Positions 20,943-32,233 of a stretch of DNA of 64,000 bases are shown here, piece by piece. The stretch is from Axinella damicornis (Eukaryota; Porifera; Demospongiae; Axinellida; Axinellidae). The number at the start of each line of letters is the position of its first letter. The stretch's first letter is position 1. The position numbers and the translations under genes are program-made. The notes under the pieces were generated by a model. That model saw nothing but the letters and a program-made list of their open reading frames with translations, did not search any database and was not told where the DNA came from. Location: contig OZ007508.1 in NCBI GenBank assembly GCA_963931865.1, positions 5,890,237 through 5,954,236 of the forward strand, written 5' to 3'.

Positions 20943-22737
20943 TAGTGCAACCAGGCATGTACTTCCAAAAATGTGGAAATGGACAAATCTTGACATAACT
21001 TCCTGGATGTAGGTCAGATGTGCTTTGAACTTGGACACATTACTCCACCCCCCAAAATCAACATTAATTTGTGGTGTTGCCATGGTGACAATGACGTCAC
21101 ACTAATTAGGTCCAAATATGCAGTTTTTCTGTATCAGCTATGTAGTTCTACATCATCCAATATCAACATAATGGGTATCAATTGAAAGCTCTCATTGAAA
21201 GGAACAATTCTATTAAAAAACTTTTTCGTTACAACATTTTTTTATGTATTCATTTAAAACCGATTTTCGGGTCATCACTTTGAAAACTATGTCATTTTTT
21301 ACTACTATAGCAATGAACTCCAAACTTGCAGGCAAGAAGGTAAACACATAAAGGAAGGTTTCTGCTAAAGAAAATTTTCAAATACACTAAAAGAACAAAA
21401 GAACTGAAACGGAAACAAATTACTGAAGTTCGGAAATTCGTCTGTGCGATATGATAATCTTCTTGTAATTCTTTAACAAGTTTCTCCAAGTCAGGTCTAC
21501 CAGGTACCCCTTCCAAATAGGTATACATGTGATCCCTAACCTTCCTGAAGTGTTGATGCATACTTTCTAGAGTCACCGAATCGAGAGTTGGGTGTATAAT
21601 GTCCGGAGGCTTACGACTCCATATCTGCAGTATGCCTTCGAACAGCGCTTTTCCTGAGCCCATATGCACTTGATGGGGTTTCCTTCACAGTTAAAGTTTG
21701 GCAACATGTACTCAATGGTCCCCTTGTCCTCCACTAAAAGCCGCTCAATTCTTGATTTCTCATTTTGGAAGTTAGGGTGACTGCCGGAAATCTTCCTGGG
21801 AAAACCAGGCTCAGGCGTCTCGTTCGTTCGTTTGATCTTCATTTGGCCATTAACAAAACTTAGATATGGTCAGGTTTGGCTACCCCTTCACAATGGCATT
21901 CCCCCTAATGAATCTGGTGGCCTTCTTGTTGAGGTCTTCACTCACTCGCAGTATGCGAGATCGCTGGTACTTGCCTTACTTGCTCTCTGGCCGATCTCGC
22001 TATCTTTCTCAAAGAATTGAGACCTCCAGTCACACACTGCCTTGTCTGATGTGCCTATCATCACGGCAGCAAGCTCTGCAGCCATTGTTTCTCTTAAGTT
22101 AAGCTGCTTTGTGAGCTGGAAACACAAGAAAAGACCGAGAGAAACTTTGCCCAATTATCACATTAAATATGATCGACATCAGACTTCATACTCGAGTCCA
22201 GATCGAACGTGGGAACGACAGCTTCATCATCAGTGTCTGCAGCATCCTCTGTCATCGCTAGAATTCCAGCTAAATCAACGGGCTCATCTTGCTCCACGTC
22301 GGTACCATTGCGTTCACTTCGCACCTCGATTTCAGCCGCACTGGCGGTACCACTGCCAGATTCTCGCCTTCTTTTTCACTCCCTTGCCTTCTCTAGGCTC
22401 AGATCCAGCTGTCTCTTCCTCGCAGTCTTCCGTGGCATCTCTTCAGAGACAGAAAACAGCAGCAAACCCAGGCAAGCACTATTTCGCGGCAAACACGCGG
22501 CAGTCTTGGTATGACGTCACTAACCGGTTAAATTTTTTATTTGTGATGTCATAAGCTACCTAAATTGACGGGTATCCTCAAAACTAGCGTTCTGAGCAAG
22601 CCGTGGACATAAAAAATATATCGACGGATAGAGAATTTCGAGCGCTATAGTATGGTAAAAAAATGAAGTGCATACGGCATTCCGATCAAAAGTTACGCTA
22701 AATTTTAATTTTTGGAAGTACATGCCTGGTTGCACTA
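20943..22737 (-). mobile_element. IS630/Tc1-like DNA transposon, internally deleted
   Basis: Inverted ends TAGTGCAACCAGGCATGTAC, flanked by TA on both sides. On the minus strand an N-terminal helix-turn-helix region (about 22154-21942: ELAAVMIGTSDKAVCDWRSQ) leads to LEPGFPRKIS-type sequence (EPGFPRKIS near 21810), then directly to PNFQNEKSRIERLL, YMLPNFNCEGNPIKCIWAQ and SMHQHFRKVRDHMYTYLEG (to about 21292). The NPI.xxW motif marks the end of a DDE_3 domain; in this family it reads LPxxxCELNPIE. The catalytic Asp-Asp region between EPGFPRKIS and the NPI block is missing, so the copy is inactive. Confidence 0.75.
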
Positions 22738-22747
22738 TACCACCTTC

Positions 22748-22820
22748 TAGCCTCGTTCCCAGGCCCCATCCGAAAAATCGGGATTCCCGATTTTTCGGAT
22801 GGGGCCTGGGAACGAGGCTA
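22748..22820. mobile_element. TAGCCTCGTTCCCAG hairpin element, perfect palindrome
   Basis: 73 bp, perfectly self-complementary, ends TAGCCTCGTTCCCAGG, core CCGAAAAATCGGGATTCCC. It lies just outside the right end of the IS630-like element. Confidence 0.9.
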
Positions 22821-22854
22821 ACCACCTTCCACTTCCTTTACCACTTCCTTTAGG

Positions 22855-23525
22855 GTACCTGTGAAAGCCGGAACGCAGGAACGCGGAACGGAACGCGGAA
22901 CGGAACGCGGAACGGAAGTAAAATGCGGGCCGCGCGCTATCATCACTTGCACCGTACGCGCAGGGCGTCTTTATTCACTGGACTGGACTGGACTCACCCA
23001 AAAATCTGTTTTTCAGTGTAGGACAGAAGCTAAGCATACTTATTTATTCACTAAAGTTGCTTGCAGAGCCTGCTTTCGTGTCTTTCCTCGAGTCGGTAGA
23101 GGTCAAAGGTCACGTGCATATTTAATGAGCTTCAATGAAAAGATTAGAAGGGCACTTATTTACCGCAGACATCGAACTCCAGCCGTTTGCTGAAGCATAG
23201 AAAACAGAAAATAATATTCCTCTATCATCCACGACTGACTGGAGAGCATTTTGCTGAAGCTCATTAAATATGCACGTGACCTTTGACCTCTACCGACTCG
23301 AGGAAAGACACGAAAGCAGGCTATGCAAGCAACTTTAGTGAATAAATAAGTATGCTTAGCTTCTGTCCTACACTGGAAAACAGATTTTTGGGTAAGTCCA
23401 GTCCAGTCCAGTGAATAAAGACGCCCTGCGCGTGATGATAGCGCGCGGCCCGCATTTTACTTCCGTTCCGCGTTCCGTTCCGCGTTCCGTTCCGCGTTCC
23501 TGCGTTCCGGCTTTCACAGGTACCC
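22855..23525. mobile_element. Foldback element with about 280-bp arms
   Basis: Left arm about 22855-23135, right arm about 23250-23525, nearly identical inverted copies: GGTACCTGTGAAAGCCGGAA at the ends, a GGAACGGAACGC ladder, GGACTGGACTGG, then CTCGAGTCGGTAGAGG. The loop of about 115 bp carries a partial third copy of the inner arm. No open gene. Flanking CTTCCTTTA repeats may be the target. Confidence 0.85.
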
Positions 23526-23689
23526 CTTCCTTTACCCCAAGATCGACCACTAATTAGGTATCCACTGTTTACAGACAGCCACTGTACTTTCCAAACATGG
23601 ATCCATGAATATACTTACCTTACATAAACCAAGGACACGAACTACCCAGGCAGTTGGCAGGAACCCAGAATTTGTCTGGTGGTATAAAT

Positions 23690-24200
23690 ACTCTGCAGAA
23701 ACTCCCCAACAGCTCATTTCAGCAGCAGACGAGCACACGATGGATGAGATGTTGGGTAAGTTACCAAATTCAGCATGAAACATTCTGCATGCATGTAACT
23801 TATGATGTGTGCACTGCAAGCTACTGTTGATGAATGCAGCGAACAGGCAGAGGAGGGAGAGGTCTCAGCCAGAGCTGATTCAAGGGGGCTGCACTATTTC
23901 TCTGCATTCACAATACTAGAGTCACTGCACAGTGCAGACTGTCTACTGCATGTGGCACTCTTTGCATGCATACATGATGTGGTTGTTATAGCTGTCTTAT
24001 AGCTGATGGGGTTGCCATGAACAGCTGCCTGTCATTACCACAGGCAAGGTTCTCTTTCTCTCTATGACTGGAGCTGCAGTCACCGTACTGGTCTACATGT
24101 ACCTGAAGACTAAACCATGTACGAGAGTGAGCACAACACTCTGCTACCAGGAAACAGGACCAAGTGAGCCCTCCATGATGGTCACGGGCAGAGACTGAAC
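23690..24200 (+). repeat. Recurrent exon-like cassette, copy 6 (next to METTL14)
   Basis: Block 1 at about 23700-23760, block 2 at about 23815-24015 (VDECSEQAEEGEVSARADSR and a hydrophobic run), tail block at about 24035-24199 with GAAVTVLVYMYL. This copy is the one abutting METTL14, so tail-to-tail neighbourhood of the cassette and METTL14 may be the ancestral arrangement that was later duplicated leftward. Confidence 0.5.
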
Positions 24201-24572
24201 CTCAAATGGACTGCTTTAAAAATCTGTGTATAACAGACTCTGCAACAATACTGGTTCATTTTGTGTGCTACCCTACTCCATTTTGCTTGGACTGTGTTTA
24301 AGTGACAATACTATGCACGTTGATTTGCTGTTCAAGAGTTGTGACCAATTGAAAATTATTACATCACTGTACGTACATGTAGTTCCCCAAATCTCAATCA
24401 TGTATTGTCTAGGTATCCAACTCCTGCAGTACAGTTAGCAAACTGTACATGTACTTGTACATGTATCTAGCCAGTGGATACTTGCATAACACATGAGAGG
24501 CGTCTTCTAACTGGAGCAGCTACTACTGAAAGCCAAACAAAGGAATGTGCTACTCGTATAACATATATGTAC

Positions 24573-27500
24573 CTCTTCTGTGATGATAATGTCCAGGTCG
24601 ATGTTAGCATGGATGAAGTGTCCATCCTGGTTCCTGCGGACTGTGCCCTTGATTCCCATTAGGCAGTGCTCCTGCGGGAGTGGAAGAGTGGAGGAGTGAG
24701 GGGAGGGGAGGAGGGGAGGAGGAGAGTGGAGGAGTGAGGGGAGGAGTGAGGGAAGGAGTGGAGGAGTGAGGGGAAGGGAGTGGAGGAGTGAGAGGGGAGA
24801 GGAGTGGAGGAGTGAGTCACTCCTCCACTCCTCCCTTCACCACTCCCCTCCCCTCAATCCTCCCCTCCTCTCACTCCTCCACTCTACCACTCTCCCCCTC
24901 ACTCCTCCACTCCACCACCCCTCCACTCCCCTCCCCTCCTCTCACTCCTGCAGGAGGAGTGAGGGGAGGGGAGGGGAGTGGAGGAGTGAGGGGAGGGGAG
25001 TAGAGGAGTGAGGGGAGGAGGGGAGGGGAGTGGAGGAGTGGAGGAGTGACGGGAGGGGAGGGAGGAGTGAGGGGAGGGAAGGGGAGAGGAGAAGGGGGGA
25101 GACAAAAGCAGAGTAGTCTCGTTCCCAGACCCCAAACACACACCTGCCAGAAAAGGGGTCTGGTGACAATACGACATGCTACTTGACCTCTGATGGTGTG
25201 ACCATGATGACGTACTCAGTAAATACCAGGTGGAAATTGCATACATTTGTAGTTTAAGTTCAAAGATGCCCAGAAAAGCAGTGAGAAAGGAAATAGATAT
25301 TCTTCTGCACCACGGAGGGTAGCACTCCTCTTCGCGTAGTTCTGGGCTGTGTCTACCCGGTCTACTTTGCCGACACGGAAAACTGCAATGTAATTTATTG
25401 CTCCAGCTAAACTCTGATTGGCCATCCCACTGACATCAACGTCATAGGACCGAGCAAATGTCGTATTGCCGCCAGACCTCAATCCCTCTTATGACTGTTG
25501 TGGACGAAGCTACATGTAAGAGCTGTACAGCGTCACCTGTGGCATCCTCCCCCATATGGGCAAAGGTGTATCCTCTTTGGCTGACAAGTAGCTAAGATTA
25601 GAACCAGCCAGTTGTGCAATTAGCAGACCTACTGCCCGAGACTTTGTGCACACACAAAACACACACTTTTTCGCTGGTGCACGTTTGGGGTTCGGAGTTT
25701 GGGAACGAGACTAAAAGTAGAGGGGAGGCGGTAGGGTTCGGGGTTTGGACGAGACTAAAAGCAGAGGGGAGAGGGTAGGGCTCGGGAACAAGACCAAAAG
25801 CAGAGGGGAGGTGGTAGAGGTACCTTTGTGTTTTGGAAGACGGACTTCTGGTCGATGTGCTGGTTCTTGCCCGGGTTTTTGATGTTGGTCTTCACCCAGC
25901 AGATGTCTTCACAGCGACGAAAACCCCACTTCTTGAGACACTAGAGGGAGGAGAGTGAGAGGGAATGTATATTATTACATGTATATCACCTATGGAATGC
26001 ACCCAGTTACATGAGGCCCAGCTAATATACATGTACATATGTGGGTGGTTCAAGTAAAACTGTACCTTAATGATATTCATATTCCAGTCAATTAAGGTGG
26101 GTGTTGCTTTCTGTCTTTGTGCACTGATAATAATATTATATGCAAGCTAACATTATATATACAAGTAATAAAAAACATTTAAAATGTAACAGGATGTAGG
26201 GATACCAGAACCGCAAAAAGTAAGGAAACAAGGTAGGGATGATCACACAAAACAGTGAAGTATACAACCCCCTACAGAGATCTTTTTCCATAATACGTGT
26301 ATAATGAAAAAAGATATGTAGGGGGATTGTATACTTCACTGTTTTGTGTGATCATCCCTACCTTGTTTCCTTACTTTTTGCGGTTCTGGTATCCCTACAT
26401 CCTGTTACATTTTAAATGTTTTTTATTACTTGTTTATGTCATTTTTTTTAGCAGCAGGCGCATGCATACTGGACTCTGGCATTTACACTGCCAGCAATGG
26501 CTGAAGAATCAGACCCAAGCATCTCAAAAGCCAACCCTTTTCTGGATGGATACTGTGACTAAGCCAGTGCTCCCTGAGCTGAAGTAGTGTAGGTAAAATA
26601 GCTATACCAGATAGTAGTAGCGACACATTGTTGAGTCTTTAGATAGGCATTCACCCCTCTCACAGAACACAGTCTAGTAACATAATATATGTACATGTAG
26701 CACAGAGAATTTACCTCAGTCTAGTCAACAGCGCAAGGCACTTCTAATTCAGCGATCTTGAATAATAATTACGTATCGTTGCTAAGTGATCGTTTAAGTG
26801 CGCATGCGTACAAACATGAAAATGGCGTGACAAATGAAGCCATAGTTATTGAGTGGGCAGCTGTAGCCGCCTGGTGAAAGACTTGGAGGTTGCCAAAAAG
26901 CGATGGGCTGGTGCACTGCTCGGTGTAAAATGCTGCTGTTTCGTGCGAAAACCATCATGAGGGATTGAGGCGACGTTGAGCTAGCCCGTCTGAAAGAAAG
27001 AAAGAAGAAGAAAGAAAAACAATTTGCCCGTTTTGCGAGTACCTGGTGCGGTACTTTCGCGACGGTTTTTCGCGACGCGAGGAGTCTTGTTGGTCATGAA
27101 AACACTCGAAGATGAACGGTATGAGGTTATAAAGGCTTATAAGTGTACCGTTTCTGAGATTTGGAGAGATTCTTTTGTATTAGCATATATTGCGTGTACG
27201 TCGTATCCCTACATACAGAGTCTACCGACTCTGTGATATATGTGAGTTAACTACATAGCTGCACATTCACAGGTGAGGACAGCCATTAAATTTGTATTCC
27301 TTTGTCTCTTAGGCTATAAAAAAATGAATTAAGAGCTCCTTTCTCTCCCAACGAACAGCTTGGACCAGTTTCGACCCTCATTTATATAACGGTGGGTCAT
27401 TATACACACATATAGGCTCGCTCTGGTAGAAATTGGTATCTGCAAGGTATTTTATATCCAACAGTGGCATTGTGACAGACAACAGGCTTGATAGAGCAGA

Positions 27501-30500
27501 ATGGACTATGTGCATACCATCCCGGGGGGGGCAGACATTACACATGTGTGTGTATCACAAGGCCTTGCAGTTACCACTTTCCACCAGAACAGAGCTTGCT
27601 GATGCCAAATGACGGTCAAAACCAGTCCAGGTTGTTTGCAGGGAGAGCGTCAAGTTCTTAATCGGAAGGACTCACATGTATATGTGGTGTAGGCGATTTG
27701 ATAAATCCTTCAGGCATGAATAAAATTGAAGCAAATCGGCGGAGTACGATCTGGTTGGTCAGTGAAATTGCAAAGTTTATCGTAGATTGCCTTCATGTGC
27801 GGTGATGCCTCCCATGTGTGACTGGCCGGATTGGGAGGGTCTAGCAGGCTAGATTCACGCACACTACCAAAGTGTGGTCAAATCAGGCTCACCCCACAAT
27901 GACGATTATCTGTCTAATAATGGACATACTGTACATGTTCCAATTGCACCCACCTCTCTCCCGATGTCCAGTCCCTCACATGACCCACACCAGAGGAAGA
28001 CGAAGGATCGCTGAGCCGCCACATCTTCTAATTTTAAATTCATGATCTGCAGAAAGATTCAAGATCCACAGAAAAATCCCATTGTTCTGGAACCCCAAAT
28101 ACCAGTTGCCAGTCCACAACGTGCTCCTGGTGGTCAAGCAGTGCAAGTAACCCTCCTGACCATGCTCCCACACACATATAGGAATGATCTTGGCACTTGT
28201 GCTCCCTCTACCATCACACTTACACCACACTTACACACCCCCCCCCCCCCCCCCCCCCCTCCTCACACACATTTCATTCTTCGTACACAATCATCTCCCA
28301 CTCACATGTACATCCCACTCTCCTTCCTCACTCCCCACACACATCCTCCCACACATATCCCGACTTACACTGTACACATGCACTCTCACACACACTCACA
28401 TCCTCCCACTTACACCTCTCACACACATTCACATCTTCCAACTACCACACTCACACTCTCACACACTCACTTACACACTCTCACACACACACTCACATCT
28501 TCCAACTACATGAACATGTACCCACACTCTCACACACACACTCACATCTTCCCACTCAAATGGGGTCCAGTTAAACGTGATCCCACTGGCTTTCCGCTGG
28601 TACTCCTCCAACGGAGGTTCAACGAGAATCACATCAAACTTTGTCCCCAGGGAAGAGAGGTCAAAGGTCTTCAGGTCACACTTGAGGTACATAGGCTGTG
28701 TCGCACCTCTCACTATCTGCTCATCCTGCAACAGGAAGAGAGGAATGTATACATGAAATGTAGGGGTGGGTGCTTGGTATGTTCCCAAAACTTGCAGCGA
28801 TACAAGTGCTGCAAAGCCAATACATTGTACATGCATGTACATGCTACATGTATGCTGCAAAATGTGAGATACATGTACAAAGTGCAGAAACAACAAGAAG
28901 TGCCCAGCAGAACACCTACATGTACCCCGTGTGCTGTTTGCAGCAACCTTCGATGTGCGGACTGTGCTTTAGCATTTAGCCTACCATATGAAATGGATGT
29001 GTTGTTTCGTTCTAGCGAAAACCTCGCTTTCCACAGCTCTTCATATGGCCCTCGGTTGTGAGGTACTGTGTACACGTACATACAAGTTGGGCATTATTTC
29101 ATTTGTAACTTATACAAAAGGCTGCAATTGTTCCTACACTGTATTTCAGCCAAACTGTTGGCATACTGACTGACAGACACAACTCTCCCCCTTGCTGCGC
29201 ATGCACACACAGGGTAATTGCAATGGCTAACCTTGAGCCGAATCAATTCCTTCAGTTTCGGATATTCTTCAAACCGTTCGTTCATTCCTGAAGGTAGAAC
29301 CAAGGATGACACCTATAGGAGCTACATGTAGGATAAGTGCTTCTCTAAGCTGACAAGGACAGACCACACCACAGAACTTCATCCATTCCAATGACCATAT
29401 CACAGGTCCTGTGACATGGTCATTGGAATAGATGACATTCTGTGGTGTGGTCTGCCAGGAAATGAAGGGGAGAACCCTGGTAATTCATAGGTGTAATTAT
29501 TCCCCAGACCCTTTCCTCGCAGGGTTATTCTCTGGACCCTTCCACACAGAGTTATTCCCAAGACCCTTTACTGACAGGGTTATTCCCCAGACCCTTTCCT
29601 GACCGGGTTACTCTCCAAACCCCCCTGGGATAAAACACTCCACATGCATCTGGAGTGAACTTCACCATTTACAGGGCTTAAAGAAAGCTCCACCCACTTA
29701 CCGACATCTCTGATGAAGTTTTGTGGGCGTTGTCCGATGTCAATAAAGTGTTGAGAGTAGTCGTTGTGGGGATTAGCGCTCTGCGTGCCCTTCAGGAAGA
29801 TGTTGGAGTCCTTGTATGTAGTCTCCGCCTCCTCCTCTCCGAGTATCCCAGCCACTTCCTAGCAGGGACGGGTAAACAAATATATTGCATGTCACATTGG
29901 ATTTTACATGTAGCCTCGTTCCCAGGTTGTTCATGTAGGAGAAAAGGCCTGGCAACTTCCACGAGTTCAAATTGTTACTTTCACTTCAAATGACAAGTGT
30001 AATAACTAAAATGTCGCCTACATGTATTTCACCGCAATTTCATATATAGTCGATTCCTTGATCACGTTATACCGTAGTCGCGCGTTATTAGGTGCATCTC
30101 ACTTATAGGCACATATTCGCTGTTAGGCGCAGGTTCAACTCTCGTCCCAGGTACTCGCTGTTAAGCGCTGCAGTCTTCTTCCAGCCATTTTCGATCATTC
30201 GGAGTGGAAAAACAGCTCTAATTCGAATTGAAGCGCACTTCCTATTCGAGGAATGTCATTACTATTATATTCGTTATTAGGCGCATCTCGCTTATACATG
30301 TAAGCACTTATTTCCTTCCTGTGGAGTTATAGGCGCATGCGCCTAATAACGCGCGACTACGGTACTGCACAATGGCTTTTGTTTGAACAATTTCTGCTTG
30401 ACTTCTGTTGTAGAACCTGCAGCATAAAGCTGATTATTTAAGCAGGAAAATCCTGTTCTCAGCAGTTGGAAAATTGCAATCATCACATGCACCGATCAAT

Positions 30501-32233
30501 AGTCTGACTATGCAAAACGTACGTGCCATCAGAAAATACATCATTTTCATTGCTCCACCACAATTATGTCATCACGCCCTCATTATTTATCCTTGGTCTC
30601 CGATACAGTTTTACACAGAGCAAGTAAAAGACAATAATGACACCATTCTTACATCATCCTCGGCAGTCCTCCCGTACTCCCTTCTTCTGTCGCGAGATCG
30701 GGAGGAGGGGGCAGGGTCCTGGTGACGAGGAGTAGCCCTGTAATATGGACAACGATATTAAAACGACATCTGCTTTCAGACCAAGAAAATTATTCTATAC
30801 ATGTATTTCCTCCCAAAGCACACAAGAAAGGAGGCTGGAATTGCCAAAACGTAAACCTTATCAGAGGATTTTGGCCAAGAAAGTACATGTAGGGCAGAGT
30901 AGTAGAGTACACCGCTAGCTGGTAGGTACTGTACATGAACCTTCTTTACCAATGCTCCTGACCTGTATTTGTTTGGGTTGAGCTTGTACAACAGTCTTCT
31001 GTTTTCATCCAGCTCCCTGCGACTACACAGAGCAAACTTGATGTTGTCGGGGCTAGATACTCCAAGCTGCCGAGGGGGAGGGGAGAAGAGGGTTGTCATA
31101 GTGAGGGAGTGTGTACTAGTCTCGTCCCCAGACCCCCCTCAGAAAAATCGAGAAAGGGTCTGGTAACACATATGGCAATGCTGCGTCCAAGAGAAATATT
31201 CAATCAGTTACACAATCATGTGTGAATGTTTACACTCGAGGTGATAATTGGAGTTGTGCGCCACTAAATAGCTGCATGTACAGTACTAAGTCTACATGTA
31301 GCTTGAACATGTCAGACACTGTACCAAGCCGTTCTATGCTATTACCCCGAGAGCGGAGAGCTGCACAGTACAAAGGTCGAATTACGACGGGAAGCTAACG
31401 GTATTAACGAAAGCTTTTCCCGTAGCCGACTGGTAGGCACACAAATACAGAAACGAAAGCTTCAATTGCCCCTCAATGCTTCGGTATCAATGTTCCGTAA
31501 CTTATTCTGCCTCGGGAAACTTCGACAGCCTTGTCAACTGAACGCCATGACAGTCACCATATACCGATGAGTTTGCACATCCACGATTGAACGTGACGTA
31601 TATAATTTCTGCAATCTGATTGGCGCGAGTATATAGCCCGCGCGGATGCGGCATTGCCATACGTGTTACCAGACCCTTTCTCGATTTTTCCGAGGGGGGT
31701 CTGGGAACGAGACTAAGTGTGTACATGTACACCATGCAGTGTGAGCACTGTGGACTGCACTGGTTTTCAGCTGTTGACCGTTGACTTGTTGCAATATAAA
31801 TGTATGGAAGGATGCACAGCGACTCCACCCCTTCCTTATTCAGTTGTTATTACATGGGGTCAAGATGCGAGGTCACAGCCAGGGCTGTGGTACTTATATT
31901 GGAGTGACCGCCCCGTTGATCAAATCATAAATGGAACATTGATCACTTGATTCATCCTGGTCACAAATGTTTCTAGAGGTGACACGTAAGTAACTACCCC
32001 TTTACCGTGCGAATGATCTGGTACTGAGACCAATCCAAATAATGCGCACCAACCTCTTTCGCCAGTAGCCGTCTCCTAAGCTGAGACCTCCGCTTCAGCT
32101 GCCGCATGAGCACGCTCTGCCTGCTACTTCCTCGCCCACGGGAGGGTCTTTGCTTCGCCCTCTCCCTCCGCACGCCGTGAAGTTCTCTTTCCTTGCCACC
32201 CGGCTTGGAAGGTTGCTGTTTTGGAGGCGGCAT
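24573..32233 (-). CDS. METTL14: METTL14, m6A methyltransferase non-catalytic subunit (3' end missing)
   Basis: METTL14 pairs with METTL3 in the nucleus to write N6-methyladenosine on mRNA; it binds RNA and does not itself catalyse. Nine coding exons, all GT/AG and in phase: 32233-32054, 31066-30963, 30737-30653, 29858-29702, 29287-29232, 28725-28546, 28046-27954, 25940-25824, 24671-24573, giving about 357 residues. Recognisable blocks: [18 protein letters not shown] (N-terminal helix); [58 protein letters not shown] (EPPL where catalytic MT-A70 enzymes have DPPW); [54 protein letters not shown]. The start is the first in-frame ATG (MPPPKQQ), giving a basic leader longer than in vertebrates. 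The conserved end (HLFGRD...RPGWLT region and Gly-rich tail) is not found to the left; sequence after exon 9 becomes repeat-related. Confidence 0.93.
24672..25100. repeat. GGAGGAGTG minisatellite with central inversion
   Basis: Purine-rich GTGGAGGAGTGAGGGG units (24670-24815) switch to the complementary pyrimidine strand (24815-24950) and back (24951-25100). It begins one base before METTL14 exon 9, so the acceptor of that exon (CTCCCGCAG) lies inside the repeat edge. It can fold into large hairpins. Confidence 0.9.
25216..25482 (-). other. Orphan coding-like stretch in METTL14 intron 8
   Basis: An 89-codon open reading on the minus strand containing [20 protein letters not shown] and [20 protein letters not shown]. 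Composition and hydrophobic pattern look like a beta-rich protein domain, not low complexity. It ends in a stop and has no obvious acceptor in phase with METTL14. It may be a fragment of another gene carried in by a transposon. Family unknown. Confidence 0.35.
26161..26433. mobile_element. Palindromic MITE in METTL14 intron 7
   Basis: Two arms of about 128 bp with very few mismatches and a 16-bp spacer (26290-26305): ACAAGTAATAAAAAACATTT to CTACAGAGATC and complement. The arms are so similar that the copy is young or corrected. No coding content. Confidence 0.9.
27455..27740. repeat. Dispersed repeat, copy 1
   Basis: Shares a run of landmarks with 61205-61440: GACAACAGGCTTGATAGAG, CCTTGCAGTTACCACTTTCC, CTTGCTGATG, CCAGTCCAGG, GTTTGCAGGGAGAG. 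Possibly a 3' end of a non-LTR or Penelope-like retroelement. No protein is seen. Confidence 0.5.
27880..27935 (+). repeat. Right-end fragment of Helentron-like family
   Basis: CAGGCTCACCCCACAATGACG and then CTAA before T, resembling the right ends at 1200-1238 and 14911-14948 (CACAATG, about 20 bp, CTAG-T). The left part is not found nearby. Confidence 0.4.
28225..28545. repeat. Poly-C and CACA/CTCACACA-rich low-complexity tract
   Basis: A C homopolymer of about 22 nt (28237-28259) followed by about 290 bp of CA/CT-rich repeats up to the METTL14 exon 6 donor. It generates long artificial open frames on the plus strand. Confidence 0.85.
29361..29455. mobile_element. Short hairpin element in METTL14 intron 5/4 region
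   Basis: AGACCACACCACAGAA and complement, with CCATTCCAATGACCAT as inner stem, loop near 29405. Compact foldback between exons 5 and 4. Confidence 0.75.
29495..29620. repeat. About 30-bp tandem repeat in METTL14 intron 4
   Basis: Four degenerate units of the type ATTCCCCAGACCCTTTCCTG followed by CAGGGTT. Confidence 0.7.
30069..30365. mobile_element. MITE with TACCGTAGTCGCGCG ends
   Basis: The left end TACCGTAGTCGCGCGTTATT and its complement at 30343-30363 enclose about 295 bp in METTL14 intron 3. The ends resemble TACCGTAT of the nested unit at 7902 and a solo TACCGTAGTGTCCCG at 18937. Probably a TA-target (mariner-type) MITE group. Confidence 0.75.
31117..31715. mobile_element. Long member of the TAGTCTCG/CGAGACTA hairpin family
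   Basis: Ends TAGTCTCGTCCCCAGACC and GGTCTGGGAACGAGACTA, each followed by an inner inverted block (AGAAAAATCGAGAAAGGGTC). About 490 bp of unique interior separates the arms. Lies in METTL14 intron 1. Confidence 0.75.

Noticed and set aside
2195..24200. Bcl-2 family identity for the recurrent transmembrane-tail cassette
   Set aside because: The tail anchor resembles many tail-anchored proteins; no BH1 (NWGR) or BH2 motif was found in the blocks.
24573..24671. Treating METTL14 as a pseudogene
   Set aside because: All nine exons are in frame with good splice sites and intact motifs; only the 3' end is unaccounted for, which could be an assembly or window limit.
28042..29061. A 339-codon open frame on the plus strand
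   Set aside because: It runs antisense through METTL14 exons 7 and 6 and the CA/C-rich tract between them; low-complexity composition keeps it open.
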